DNA of 64,000 nt from a virus (IMGVR_UViG_3300044835_000075:1-64000); one strand, 5' to 3'. Counted from the first letter of the stretch, positions 7,895 to 15,482 are shown. Program-made: numbers and translations. The notes: a model not told the origin generated them from the letters alone.

Positions 7895-8884
7895 ATGGCG
7901 AAGCGCAGGAAGACGCGGGCGAAGCCTCGCGGGAAGGCGAGGGCGCGGACGAAAGCCCCGTCTCGCCGGTCCGTTGACAGGGCGATCCGCAAAGTCACCG
8001 ACGACGGCGGAAGTACCCGCAAGCGCAAGCGGAACGGCAAGGCCCGCAAGCCCATGGGTGACCGCCTGTGGTGGCGAATCGCCAAGGGAACCTCGAAGGG
8101 CACCGTTCGCGGCATCGCGGTCGGCACCCCGAAGGCTGTCAACGGCGTCAAGGCGGCACACGCGAAGTTCAAGGACGGCCGGACGTTCGCAACGGCGTTC
8201 GACGACGAGTACGTGCCCGATTCCGGGGAGATCCCGCCCCGCAAGTTCTCCTGGAAGTCGACTTTCACGTGCTGCGGGCGCCGGTACAAGACGGTCGAGC
8301 ACCTCAATCGGCACCACCTGGCCGAGCACGACGGCGAGTCTCCCGAGGTCGCGGCGCGGGCCCTGCCGACGCTGCATATCTCGAAGACCGCGAAGACCCT
8401 GGACAAGCGGACGGTGACCCCTGTGGCGAACACGCCGACGGGTCGGCACCGGCCGAGCAGTTCGAAACCGAAGGCAACGTCGGTGGCCGACCTGGTCGCC
8501 AAGCACCGCGCCAAGATCACCGAGATCGGAAAGAAGGCAGTCATGGATAACGAGTCCGCGCGGCTGGTTCATAACGGGTTCCTGTCCCTGGACGCCGAGC
8601 GTCCCGGGCCGCTGAGTCACATCGAGGCGACGGCGCTGGGCTTCGAGCAGGCGTTCGCCGTCGGCTCGGAGTCGATCGCGAACTACCGGCGCAAGCTGAT
8701 TCAGGCCGGTTTCGACCCGGCTCACCTTCAGCACTACACGCGTGCCCAGGCGGACCTGGAGAGCGCGGCGACGCACATGTCGTCGGCCATCGCGACCATC
8801 AAGGACGAGATGCGCAGCGACATCGCGGCGGCGAAGGCGCGGCTCAACGGCGAGAAGCCGAACGACAAAACCCTCGCGAACTGA
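7895..8884 (+). CDS. basic C2H2-finger protein of the transfer operon
   Basis: 329 residues, ATG 7895 with GGGAGGG RBS. The first ~60 residues are extremely basic (KRRKTRAKPRGKARARTK). A single C2H2-like finger lies near residues 124-145: FTCCGRRYKTVEHLNRHHLA. The C-terminal half is helical with a coiled-coil-like end. Nothing enzymatic is visible. Its place between SpdB and TraB suggests a DNA- or membrane-associated accessory factor for transfer. Confidence 0.7.
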   Translation: MAKRRKTRAKPRGKARARTKAPSRRSVDRAIRKVTDDGGSTRKRKRNGKARKPMGDRLWWRIAKGTSKGTVRGIAVGTPKAVNGVKAAHAKFKDGRTFATAFDDEYVPDSGEIPPRKFSWKSTFTCCGRRYKTVEHLNRHHLAEHDGESPEVAARALPTLHISKTAKTLDKRTVTPVANTPTGRHRPSSSKPKATSVADLVAKHRAKITEIGKKAVMDNESARLVHNGFLSLDAERPGPLSHIEATALGFEQAFAVGSESIANYRRKLIQAGFDPAHLQHYTRAQADLESAATHMSSAIATIKDEMRSDIAAAKARLNGEKPNDKTLAN

Positions 8885-8914
8885 CCAGTAACAAACTCTG
8901 AAAGGAAGATCAAC

Positions 8915-10969
8915 ATGTCCAAGCCCGAGATCAACTTGTGGGAGGTGCTCTACCGCAAGCGGCTCGGCCTCGGCCCCTTCTACGTCGGGGTCGGTGCCGC
9001 CGCGCTTGCGGGGCTCTCCTCCCTGCTCGGCGACGTCGAAACGATCATCGCCGTCGTGGCGGTAGCTCTCGCGCTCGGCGCTTGGGCACACACCCGCGTG
9101 AAGGACGGCCTGCGCCGTGGCTACGCCTTCACCGTCATCGGCTCGTCGGCGCTCTGGATCATCGTCGCCCACCTGTACTCGACCAGCCTGCTCTCCGCCC
9201 TGATCGTGGCGAACCTGTCCGCCACGCTCGTGCTGGGCATCGGCTGGTGGACCTCGCACCGCCAGCGTGCCCAGGTCCGCATGGCCGAGGCGCTCAAGGA
9301 CTGGCCGGAGCTGGTCAAGCGGATCAACTACGACAAGATCCCCGCGCCGGGTGTCACCATCTCCCCCATCGGCTACGGCGGCAAGCTCAAGTGGGCGCCG
9401 GGCGAGTACGACGTCGCCGACATCATCCGGGACAAGGGCAAGTTCGAGAACATGCTGGGCGCCGACCACGGCCAGATGCGGATGGAGCGCGACGGCAAGT
9501 CGACGAACTCGGTGAAGTTCCAGGTCATCACCAACGACCCGCACTCGCTGGCGCAGGACTGGGCGCCGCCGACGTCGGTCGTCCAGGCGACGGACCCGCT
9601 GGCGATCGGTCCGCGTGAGGACGGGATCGTCGCGACGATCCGCCGATTCGAGCGCAACTCCGGTGTCCGGCACGCCCTGATCGCGGGAGCCACGGAGTCG
9701 GGCAAGTCGAGCCTGGTCAACCTCATGGTCGCCACGGACGTCTGCTCGGATGAGGTGTTCCAGATCGGGTTCGACTTCAAGCAGGTCGAGTTGACCCCGT
9801 GGGAGCGGGCGATGGGGTTCGTGATCACCAAGGTCCCCAGCGCTGTGGAGATGGTGCGCGGGTTCGCCGCGCCGGGCGGCTTGCTGGAGACGCGGGGCGA
9901 CATCCTCGCGGAGCGTGGCCGCCGGGAAGGCAAGGGTGTCCGGATATGGGACACGAAGAAAGACGGCCCGATCATTTCCATTGTCGTCGACGAGGCGAAG
10001 GATTTGCTTGGAACGACTGATTCCAAGACGGTTGATGCCTTTGCCTTGATCGCGACAAAGGGTCGCGCGCTGGGTGTCCGTTTCGTTATCGCTACGCAAT
10101 TCCCGACGCTTGAGGCTATCGGTTCTTCGCAGATCCGCCAGCAGGTCCGGCACCGGTTCTGCTTCCGGATGCAGGACTCGGCCGGGGAGAGCTTCGTGAT
10201 GCCGGGGCACCGCGTGCGGGCCGAGGCGATCGACGCGGAGCGCAAGGGCACGTGCTACATGCTCGACGGCGACCGGCTGGAGTCGATGCCGATCCGGGTC
10301 TACTGGATCGACGACGACATGGTCGCCGCCGTCGTCGCGGCCCGCGCGGGCCGGACGCCGGAACTCGACGCGCGCAGCGCCGAGGCGATCGAGCTGTACT
10401 TCCCGGATTTCGCGAACCGCATGGTGCGCATCCCGGAGCCGACCGGGACGAGTACCGGGACTGACGGCGGGACCGGGACCGGGACTAGTCCCGGGACTGA
10501 TGACGGCGGGACCGGGACTAGTCCCGGGACGACCGGGACCGACGTCGGGACTGTCCCGGCCGGTGATGAGGAGGGCGACGCGATGGCCGGGACTGGCGAC
10601 GAGTGGGTCGACTTGAACAAGGGCCCGCAGGTGGAGATCGAGGACGTCATGGCGTCCCGGGACTCGCACCTGACCGAAGAGGAGCGGGAGCGGCTGGAGC
10701 GGGACCGGCGGGTGGCGTTGGCCGAGGTCCCGGGACAGCGGTTGAACGAGGAGCAGGCCCGGGACGCGTTGATCCGGGCGCTGGAGGCGGCGGGACCGGA
10801 GGGCGCGAAGGCGAAGGATCTTCAGGTTGCGGCTGACCGCTCGTCGAGCTGGTTCTACAAGGTCGCGGCGCAGATGGCCGAGGACGGAATCGTGAAGCGG
10901 ACGACGCGAGGCAAGTGGATGATCCTCAAGCCGAAACTGTCGTTGGTGACTACCGCACCGAAGGGGTAG
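8915..10969 (+). CDS. FtsK/SpoIIIE-type conjugative DNA translocase (TraB-like)
   Basis: 684 residues, ATG 8915 with AAAGGAAG RBS. N-terminal ~120 residues hold three to four membrane segments. The motor has Walker A GATESGKSS (~residue 258) and Walker B ISIVVDEAKDL (~352). A Gly/Thr/Pro linker (~510-548) is written in DNA as repeated ACCGGGAC. A C-terminal winged helix (~617-675, AKDLQVAADRSSSWFYKVAA) matches the FtsK gamma/TraB DNA-reading domain. Streptomyces TraB proteins move double-stranded plasmid DNA between mycelial cells with no relaxase. Family is certain; a conjugative rather than packaging role is inferred from the SpdB neighbour. Confidence 0.88.
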   Translation: MSKPEINLWEVLYRKRLGLGPFYVGVGAAALAGLSSLLGDVETIIAVVAVALALGAWAHTRVKDGLRRGYAFTVIGSSALWIIVAHLYSTSLLSALIVANLSATLVLGIGWWTSHRQRAQVRMAEALKDWPELVKRINYDKIPAPGVTISPIGYGGKLKWAPGEYDVADIIRDKGKFENMLGADHGQMRMERDGKSTNSVKFQVITNDPHSLAQDWAPPTSVVQATDPLAIGPREDGIVATIRRFERNSGVRHALIAGATESGKSSLVNLMVATDVCSDEVFQIGFDFKQVELTPWERAMGFVITKVPSAVEMVRGFAAPGGLLETRGDILAERGRREGKGVRIWDTKKDGPIISIVVDEAKDLLGTTDSKTVDAFALIATKGRALGVRFVIATQFPTLEAIGSSQIRQQVRHRFCFRMQDSAGESFVMPGHRVRAEAIDAERKGTCYMLDGDRLESMPIRVYWIDDDMVAAVVAARAGRTPELDARSAEAIELYFPDFANRMVRIPEPTGTSTGTDGGTGTGTSPGTDDGGTGTSPGTTGTDVGTVPAGDEEGDAMAGTGDEWVDLNKGPQVEIEDVMASRDSHLTEEERERLERDRRVALAEVPGQRLNEEQARDALIRALEAAGPEGAKAKDLQVAADRSSSWFYKVAAQMAEDGIVKRTTRGKWMILKPKLSLVTTAPKG
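10442..10539 (+). repeat. ACCGGGAC octamer cluster within traB-like gene
   Basis: Six copies of ACCGGGAC at 10442, 10454, 10472, 10478, 10511 and 10532, interleaved with ACTAGT-centred CCGGGACTAGTCCCGG palindromes. They encode the Gly-Thr linker. The reverse complement GTCCCGGT resembles the 8-bp TraB recognition sequence of Streptomyces plasmid pSVH1 (GACCCGGA, from memory). Confidence 0.6.
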
Positions 10970-10987
10970 TCGGAGAAGGTTCTACCG

Positions 10988-11020
10988 CGCGGGGTGAGCG
11001 AGTTCGATGCTCACCCCGCG
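10988..11020 (+). terminator. perfect 12-bp hairpin after traB-like gene
   Basis: CGCGGGGTGAGC / GCTCACCCCGCG with a 9-nt loop, 18 bp after the stop; lacks a long U tract. Confidence 0.65.
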
Positions 11021-11022
11021 TA

Positions 11023-11168
11023 ATCGTCCAGTGGACAAACTCGATCGTCCACCGGCCTCGAAATGTCCGTTTTCCATCGTCCAGTGGACAGTGGAAAGTG
11101 ATCGTTTACCTGTAATAACTCCCCCAGCCCCCTCGCTCGCGGGACAGTGGACGATCTGATCGTCCACT
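11023..11168. repeat. iteron-like GTCCAGTGGAC repeats
   Basis: ATCGTCCAGTGGAC at 11023-11036 and 11076-11089, ATCGTCCACC at 11044-11053, and a perfect 11-bp-arm palindrome at 11146-11168 (AGTGGACGATC-T-GATCGTCCACT). The spacing and palindromic core suit a replication/partition iteron array or a multi-site operator. The region is noncoding. Confidence 0.55.
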
Positions 11169-11169
11169 C

Positions 11170-11550
11170 TCACGCTCCGTGAGGCATTGCGCCCGGCTGT
11201 TCACTGTGAGCGCCGGGCGTTTCCGTGCCCGGGAGCGGACGTCTCGGGTGCCGCGCCCGCCACGCGACGCCACGAACGACGTACGCGGCGTGGCTGTCGG
11301 AAAATCCATGCTTCGGCTCGGCGTCGCTCGGTTCGGCGGGCGGCATCTCGGGAAGTCGGCCGGGGTAGCTCGCGGCGGGGTACCCGGCGTCGCGGAGCAA
11401 CTCGTCGAGCACGTCGTAGAGCGGGTCTCCGGCGTCAACCCAGAGGTGACGGTCAGTGGTCCCGCCGTTGGCGATGTAGCGGATCCGTCCCGCCTCGCCC
11501 CGGCGACGCCAGGCGTTGCGGATGACGGGTGTCCCGGTCAGTGCGGGCAT
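11170..11550 (-). CDS. unknown 126-residue protein of plasmid-like block
   Basis: ATG 11550 with AGGAAGG RBS. Contains RIRYIANGGTTDRHLWVDAG and YDVLDELLRDAGYPAASYPG; soluble, with a basic, probably disordered C-terminus. It is translated after the 11685-12044 membrane gene across a 134-bp spacer packed with octamer repeats. No family recognised; possibly an accessory spread or replication protein. Confidence 0.6.
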   Translation of the reverse strand: MPALTGTPVIRNAWRRRGEAGRIRYIANGGTTDRHLWVDAGDPLYDVLDELLRDAGYPAASYPGRLPEMPPAEPSDAEPKHGFSDSHAAYVVRGVAWRARHPRRPLPGTETPGAHSEQPGAMPHGA

Positions 11551-11840
11551 CGGGTGGTCCTTCCTGTCCCGGTGGTCCCGGGACTTCTCTGAGCTGGGAT
11601 TCCATGATGTCCCGGGACTGGTCCCGGTGGTTGTCCCGGTCTGGTCCCGGTGTCCCGGGACCGAGTCCCGGGACTTGTCCCGGTCTAGTCCCGGGTGGAG
11701 TCCCGGGACTGCGGGGGCGGGGTGAAGGTCCCGGGTGCGTCGGGGATGAACGCACCGGGATCGGGGTTGTCGGTGTCGATCTCGATGTCCCGGTCGTCCC
11801 GGTAGGACGTCCCGGTCCCGGTCCCGGGACTAGTCCCGGT
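11531..11840 (-). repeat. dense GTCCCGG(T/G) octamer cluster, candidate clt/TRS
   Basis: About 18 copies on the plus strand of GTCCCGGT or GTCCCGGG, for example at 11566, 11575, 11609, 11621, 11633, 11644, 11652, 11665, 11677, 11688, 11700, 11787, 11796, 11809, 11815 and 11833. The densest part (11551-11684) is noncoding. Orientation is opposite to the cluster inside the TraB-like gene. Directly repeated 8-mers beside a traB gene are the known form of the Streptomyces clt locus. Confidence 0.6.
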
Positions 11841-12044
11841 ACTCGGCTCGTCGGTGGAGGAGGCGAGGAACCATCCCCAGAGGACGAGGGCGAGTCCGGC
11901 GAAGAGGCTGAGCGACCAGGGACCGAATACGACGATGAAGGTGGCGACGATGGCGAGGGAGCCGAGGGCGGCGAGGGCGATGCCGGTCAGTTCGATGCGG
12001 CGGCGGCGCGCTTCGATGGCCCGTCGGTGCTGGGGTTCGGTCAT
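11685..12044 (-). CDS. two-helix membrane protein with Gly-Thr tail (Spd-like)
   Basis: 119 residues from ATG 12044 (MTEPQHRRAIEARRRRI). Two membrane helices follow: LTGIALAALGSLAIVATFIV and LSLFAGLALVLWGWFLA. The tail GTSPGTGTGTS is encoded by the octamer repeats, as in the TraB-like protein. Small hydrophobic proteins beside traB are usually Spd spread proteins; that role is inferred. Confidence 0.62.
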   Translation of the reverse strand: MTEPQHRRAIEARRRRIELTGIALAALGSLAIVATFIVVFGPWSLSLFAGLALVLWGWFLASSTDEPSTGTSPGTGTGTSYRDDRDIEIDTDNPDPGAFIPDAPGTFTPPPQSRDSTRD

Positions 12045-12063
12045 GGCGAGAGTCGTGCCTTCC

Positions 12064-12083
12064 TGTGGATAACCTGTGGATAA
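12064..12083 (-). promoter_or_regulatory. two tandem DnaA boxes
   Basis: TGTGGATAA at 12064-12072 and 12075-12083, i.e. TTATCCACA twice on the minus strand, both perfect matches to the consensus and 11 bp apart. They stand out in this GC-rich context. With the iterons 1 kb away they may mark a plasmid-type origin. Confidence 0.6.
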
Positions 12084-12091
12084 CGTGGTGT

Positions 12092-12132
12092 CGGCTCCCC
12101 GCCCGGCCAATGAGGCAGCGGGTGGGGAGCCG
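12092..12132 (-). terminator. hairpin after 12138-12341 gene
   Basis: CGGCTCCCC / GGGGAGCCG inverted repeat, just past the stop at 12138. Confidence 0.55.
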
Positions 12133-12137
12133 AGGTT

Positions 12138-12341
12138 TCAGGAGACTTTCGCACCCTTGGGGTAGTGGCGAACGGTCTCGATTTCCGCGATCATGTCCGA
12201 CGGGCGATCTGCCTTGTTGTTCTGCTCGTCGCGCAATTCTTTTGCCGTCTCGAATGACTCCGTCGTCGCCAGGGTGAATCGGTCGGAATAGCGGCCGATG
12301 TAGACGATGTAGTTCTCGTTCGCCTTTTTGTTGAGCGCCAT
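12138..12341 (-). CDS. unknown 67-residue protein
   Basis: ATG 12341 with GAGGAGACCCC RBS and a cassette promoter. Contains NYIVYIGRYSDRFTLATTES and a helical middle (KELRDEQNNKADR). Soluble; no family recognised. Confidence 0.65.
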   Translation of the reverse strand: MALNKKANENYIVYIGRYSDRFTLATTESFETAKELRDEQNNKADRPSDMIAEIETVRHYPKGAKVS

Positions 12342-12387
12342 GACGGGGTCTCCTCGGTTCGATTTGGTCGGTTGCGGAACTAGGGAT

Positions 12388-12417
12388 AGACTAGCCGACG
12401 TATAGCCGGTTAGTCAA
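12388..12417 (-). promoter_or_regulatory. promoter cassette for 12138-12341
   Basis: TTGACT, 18 bp, TAGTCT; leader includes GTTCCGCA. The spacer is itself partly palindromic (CCGGCTATACGTCGG). Confidence 0.65.
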
Positions 12418-12449
12418 CACCCGCACTCGAACGAGGAGGAACTCAACGC

Positions 12450-13307
12450 ATGATGGGACACGACCACGCCCGGTCAGGAGTACCGGCCGCCTGCGTCGCC
12501 GTACTGGTGGCGCGCGCGTTCGGCGAGGATCTGTCGGTGTTCATGATCGCGCTCAGCATCGTGCTCACCTGCGGCGCCGCACTGCTGCCCGATCTCGACC
12601 ACCCGTCCGCCACGGCCGCCCACACGTTCGGCCCGATCACGCGCGGCATCGCCGAGGTGCTCAACGGGTTCGGCGAATGGCTGTACTACCGGACGCGGTC
12701 GAACGCGGACAAGCCGCACATCAAGGACGGGCACCGGACGTTCAGCCACACCGTCGTCTTCGCTCTCCTGGCGGGGGTTTTCGTGGCCCTGGCTTGCTCT
12801 CTCGGCGGCAAATGGGCGCTTCTGGTGACCCTGTTCATCCTGGCGTCGCTGGCCCTGCGCGGCGCGGCAGGGCACCACGGGCACGGCCGACGGCGGCACC
12901 GTCTTCTGCCGCGTCTTCCACGCGGCCCGATCGGCATTTCGTTCGCCGCCGCCGCACTGAGCGCGGCCGCGTACTTCCTCATGCCGACCACGGTCAACGG
13001 CGTGTTCATCGGCATCTGCGTCGCGGTCGGCTGCATCACGCACGACCTCGGGGACGCGTGCACCCTGTACGGCGATCCGCTGTTCTGGCCGCTCCCGATC
13101 AAGGGGCAGCGCTGGTACCTGGTCGGCACGCCGCGTGCTCTTCGGTTCCGCACCGGCAACGGGCCGGAGCACGTCGGCGAGCGGCGGTTCCGGGTGCTGC
13201 TCAACATCGTCACGGTGATCCTGCTCGTGACGCTGGCGCCGGGGTCGTGGACGTGGCTGTTCGAGGTGGGGCAGCGCGGTTGGTCGACGGTTGTGGCGTT
13301 GGTCTAG
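12450..13307 (+). CDS. YdjM-type (PF04307) membrane metal-dependent hydrolase
   Basis: 285 residues, ATG 12450 with GAGGAGGAACTC RBS. Signature motifs DLDHP (~residue 50) and HRTFSHT (~93-99) bind metal in the YdjM/DUF457 family. Membrane segments occupy most of the rest, e.g. VVFALLAGVFVALACSL and FAAAALSAAAYFLMPTT, with ITHDLGDA later. The family's biochemical role is poorly defined; phage copies are common. Ends at a bidirectional terminator facing 13417. Confidence 0.75.
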   Translation: MMGHDHARSGVPAACVAVLVARAFGEDLSVFMIALSIVLTCGAALLPDLDHPSATAAHTFGPITRGIAEVLNGFGEWLYYRTRSNADKPHIKDGHRTFSHTVVFALLAGVFVALACSLGGKWALLVTLFILASLALRGAAGHHGHGRRRHRLLPRLPRGPIGISFAAAALSAAAYFLMPTTVNGVFIGICVAVGCITHDLGDACTLYGDPLFWPLPIKGQRWYLVGTPRALRFRTGNGPEHVGERRFRVLLNIVTVILLVTLAPGSWTWLFEVGQRGWSTVVALV

Positions 13308-13373
13308 GCTCGATCCCGGAGTACCCCGGAAGGTCCCTGGCGAGAGCCACATCACCGGGGTTGTGGAGACACA

Positions 13374-13405
13374 AAAGCCCCCGCCGGTCACCCGGCGGGG
13401 GCTTT
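13374..13405. terminator. bidirectional terminator
   Basis: AAAGCCCCCGCCGG / CCGGCGGGGGCTTT between convergent genes. Confidence 0.85.
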
Positions 13406-13416
13406 GTCGTTCCTGG

Positions 13417-13707
13417 CTAGCGGGGCAGGGCCGCCGCGTCTTCGGCGGCCTGGACCGGATTGGCCGACTTCGAGCCGTAGAACACGTTCGCGCCCTCGGG
13501 GGCGTCGGCCAGGATCAGCCGGACGTGGCGCCGGTCGCGGGCCGCCGCGTCGTGCCAGAGCTGCCTGGCCATGGTGAGCGTGGTGCCGGTGAAGCCGCCG
13601 ATGCGGACCCACTGGGAAAACGACTCGTTGAACGCCTGCAACTCGAAGGAGATGTTTTCCTCGACCAGGGAGGCGGTGGCGAAGGCGAAGGTTTCGGCGG
13701 CGTTCAT
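13417..13707 (-). CDS. unknown 96-residue protein
   Basis: ATG 13707 with GAGGAGAACCCC RBS and a cassette promoter of the long-leader class. Reads MNAAETFAFATASLVEENIS; later TLTMARQLWHDAAARDRRHV and VFYGSKSANPVQAAEDA. Soluble and helical; no family recognised. Confidence 0.7.
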   Translation of the reverse strand: MNAAETFAFATASLVEENISFELQAFNESFSQWVRIGGFTGTTLTMARQLWHDAAARDRRHVRLILADAPEGANVFYGSKSANPVQAAEDAAALPR

Positions 13708-13749
13708 GGGGTTCTCCTCGGTTCGGCGGGTCGCTTGCGGTACCTCTAA

Positions 13750-13779
13750 AAGATAGCCTGTTCGGGAGCGGCTTGTCAA
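13750..13779 (-). promoter_or_regulatory. promoter cassette, GGTACCGCAAGCGACC leader class
   Basis: TTGACA, 18 bp, TATCTT; serves 13417-13707. Confidence 0.75.
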
Positions 13780-13790
13780 CCCCCGAGCAG

Positions 13791-13828
13791 CAGAAAACCC
13801 CCGCCGGGTTTCGGCGAGGGCATTTCTG
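13791..13828 (-). terminator. terminator after 13833 gene
   Basis: CAGAAA..CCCCCGCCG / CGGCGAGGG..TTTCTG hairpin just past the stop. Confidence 0.75.
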
Positions 13829-13832
13829 CTGG

Positions 13833-14189
13833 TCAGAGCATACTTCCGATCATCTTCGCGAGTGCGCAACTGGTGTCGGCCATCTCAGCTCGCTTGTACT
13901 TCGCGGCGTCGGCGGCGATCCAGAGCATTTTCGCGGCGTCGGCGTTGGCTTTCGCCATCCCCTCCCGCTCAGCCTGGCGTGCGGCCAGGTGCTCGGGGGC
14001 GAAGTCCTGCGGGACCTTCTCGGCGATGAACACTTCATCGACCATGCCGGTGCGGGTGACGATCTCGCCGTTGCTCATGAGCACGGTGACCTGAGTGCCG
14101 CTGGTGCGGGCGACGACCAGGCCGTGGGCGTTCTTCTCGGGGATGTGCAGGAAGTCGCCGACGATGACGGCGGCGGGGGCGACGAGCAT
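13833..14189 (-). CDS. unknown 118-residue protein
   Basis: ATG 14189 with GAAAGAGG RBS. N-terminal beta-rich part resembles a small barrel (VIVGDFLHIPEKNAHGLVVA, TQVTVLMSNGEIVTRTG), followed by Ala-rich helices (APEHLAARQAEREGMAKANA). Second gene of a unit starting at 14616. No family recognised. Confidence 0.7.
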   Translation of the reverse strand: MLVAPAAVIVGDFLHIPEKNAHGLVVARTSGTQVTVLMSNGEIVTRTGMVDEVFIAEKVPQDFAPEHLAARQAEREGMAKANADAAKMLWIAADAAKYKRAEMADTSCALAKMIGSML

Positions 14190-14229
14190 GACGGGCCTCT
14201 TTCTCGGGGTGTGAAGTAGAGGGTGAAGT

Positions 14230-14253
14230 GGGGCCCGCGCGGCGGCGGGCCCC
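14230..14253 (-). terminator. hairpin between two co-directional genes
   Basis: GGGGCCCGC / GCGGGCCCC, no U tract; may attenuate rather than stop transcription into 14189. Confidence 0.45.
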
Positions 14254-14259
14254 GGTCGA

Positions 14260-14616
14260 CTAGGCGTTGGTGACGGGGGTGAGCAGGTAGTCGAGGAAGG
14301 TCATGCCCTCGGGCAGGACGAACGCGGGGCGGGCCGCGTCCTCGGCGGCGCGGATGGCAGCGTCGCGGTCACGATTGGCCTTGGCGGCGGCGAGGATGCG
14401 CACGGCGTAGCGGCGGACGAGGCCGGGGTTAGTGGCGGGGGTGATGGTGCCGATGTGGCCCATGGCGAAGCCGAAGACCTCGCGGCCGTACACGGTGACG
14501 GTGCCGATGGTGGTCTCGATGACCACGCCATCGCGGCCCTGGTGGCAGACGGTGTAGACGTCGACGAGGTGTGCGTCACCGATGACGGTGGCGATGGTCT
14601 GCGGGGTGAAGTGCAT
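14260..14616 (-). CDS. unknown 118-residue protein
   Basis: ATG 14616 with GAGGAGATCACG RBS. N-terminal half beta-rich (VYTVCHQGRDGVVIETTIGT, VTVYGREVFGFAMG), then RRYAVRILAAAKANRDRDAA helix and a conserved-looking end (FVLPEGMTFLDYLLTP). Soluble. No family recognised. Confidence 0.7.
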   Translation of the reverse strand: MHFTPQTIATVIGDAHLVDVYTVCHQGRDGVVIETTIGTVTVYGREVFGFAMGHIGTITPATNPGLVRRYAVRILAAAKANRDRDAAIRAAEDAARPAFVLPEGMTFLDYLLTPVTNA

Positions 14617-14653
14617 CGTGATCTCCTCGGCTGGTCGCTTGCGGTACCTCTAA

Positions 14654-14683
14654 AAGATAGCCTGTCCGGGAGCGGCTTGTCAA
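14654..14683 (-). promoter_or_regulatory. promoter cassette, GGTACCGCAAGCGACC leader class
   Basis: TTGACA, 18 bp, TATCTT; serves 14260-14616. Nearly identical to the copy at 13750. Confidence 0.75.
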
Positions 14684-14696
14684 CCCCTGGGCAGAA

Positions 14697-14725
14697 GAAA
14701 GCCCCCGCCGGGTTCCGGCGAGGGC
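14697..14725 (-). terminator. terminator after 14737 gene
   Basis: GCCCCCGCCGG / CCGGCGAGGGC hairpin with a U-rich minus-strand end. Confidence 0.75.
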
Positions 14726-14736
14726 GTCTCTGCTGG

Positions 14737-15057
14737 TCAGGCTTTCGGTTCGTACAGCGGCAGATCCTTGTCCTCCACCACCAACGCGTAGCCCCGGTAC
14801 CCGAGCATCTCGGAGGCCTTGAGGAAGCGCCAGTTCGAGACGTCGTCGTTCTCCCGGTAGACGCCGCTGGTCAGATCCAGTTCCGAGAACAGGCGGGTCT
14901 CCCCCGTCTTGCGGTGCCGGTAGAGGCTGGTCCGCATACGCATCGCCTCGGTGACCGCCTCCGTGTGGTCCTCGGTGTTGAGGAAGATCCGCTCGTGGGT
15001 CGGCAGGTCGGTGAGCAGCTTGCCGTCGTTGTCAACGGTGCGCAGAACGTGGTACAT
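14737..15057 (-). CDS. unknown 106-residue protein
   Basis: ATG 15057 with AGGAGGACCCC RBS. Mixed alpha/beta: MYHVLRTVDNDGKLLTDLPT, a helix (TEAVTEAMRMRTSLYRHRKT) and SNWRFLKASEMLGYRGYALV. Follows the leaderless gene 15092-15433 in one unit. No family recognised. Confidence 0.7.
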   Translation of the reverse strand: MYHVLRTVDNDGKLLTDLPTHERIFLNTEDHTEAVTEAMRMRTSLYRHRKTGETRLFSELDLTSGVYRENDDVSNWRFLKASEMLGYRGYALVVEDKDLPLYEPKA

Positions 15058-15091
15058 GGGGTCCTCCTGGTTGTGTGCGGAACGGGATGGG

Positions 15092-15433
15092 TCAGCGGAT
15101 GGCGAGAGTGTCGAGGATGTCCAGCTCGGCGCGGCGGGCGTCGAGGCCGGACTGCCTGCGGAAGTGCGCGAGACTGATGCGCAGGTCGGCCTCGGGCACG
15201 CCGGTCAGGGTGGCGAGTCGCTCGGCGCGCGGCGCCGGGAGGGGCAGCTTGCCGTCGACGTAGGCGAAGACGTCGTCCCATGCGGCGGCGAAGGTGTCGT
15301 AGCGGCCGACGGTGTCGCCGTCGTCGAGGCGGGCGACGGTGTAGCGGCCGCCGATCTCGGCGACGACACCGAAGTTGCCGTGTCGGGCGACTGTCAGAGG
15401 GGCTTTGCGTGTGGGGGCTGCTGTCGCGGTCAT
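15092..15433 (-). CDS. unknown 113-residue protein, leaderless
   Basis: ATG 15433 lies exactly 5 nt after a TTACTT -10 and has no RBS, so its mRNA should start at the ATG. Sequence: beta-rich start (ARHGNFGVVAEIGGRYTVAR), then AAWDDVFAYVDGKLPLPAP and a helical C-terminus. No family recognised. Confidence 0.72.
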   Translation of the reverse strand: MTATAAPTRKAPLTVARHGNFGVVAEIGGRYTVARLDDGDTVGRYDTFAAAWDDVFAYVDGKLPLPAPRAERLATLTGVPEADLRISLAHFRRQSGLDARRAELDILDTLAIR

Positions 15434-15438
15434 GAGAT

Positions 15439-15468
15439 AAGTAAACCGCGATGACAGCGGCTTGTCAA
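15439..15468 (-). promoter_or_regulatory. promoter cassette, leaderless class
   Basis: TTGACA, 18 bp, TTACTT; ATG 5 nt downstream. Confidence 0.8.
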
Positions 15469-15482
15469 CCCATGGACAGAAG

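Noticed and set aside
7748-10669. 973-codon minus-strand frame opposite the transfer operon
   Set aside because: Plus-strand genes have clear RBSs and Walker motifs; antisense product is Arg/Asp low-complexity.
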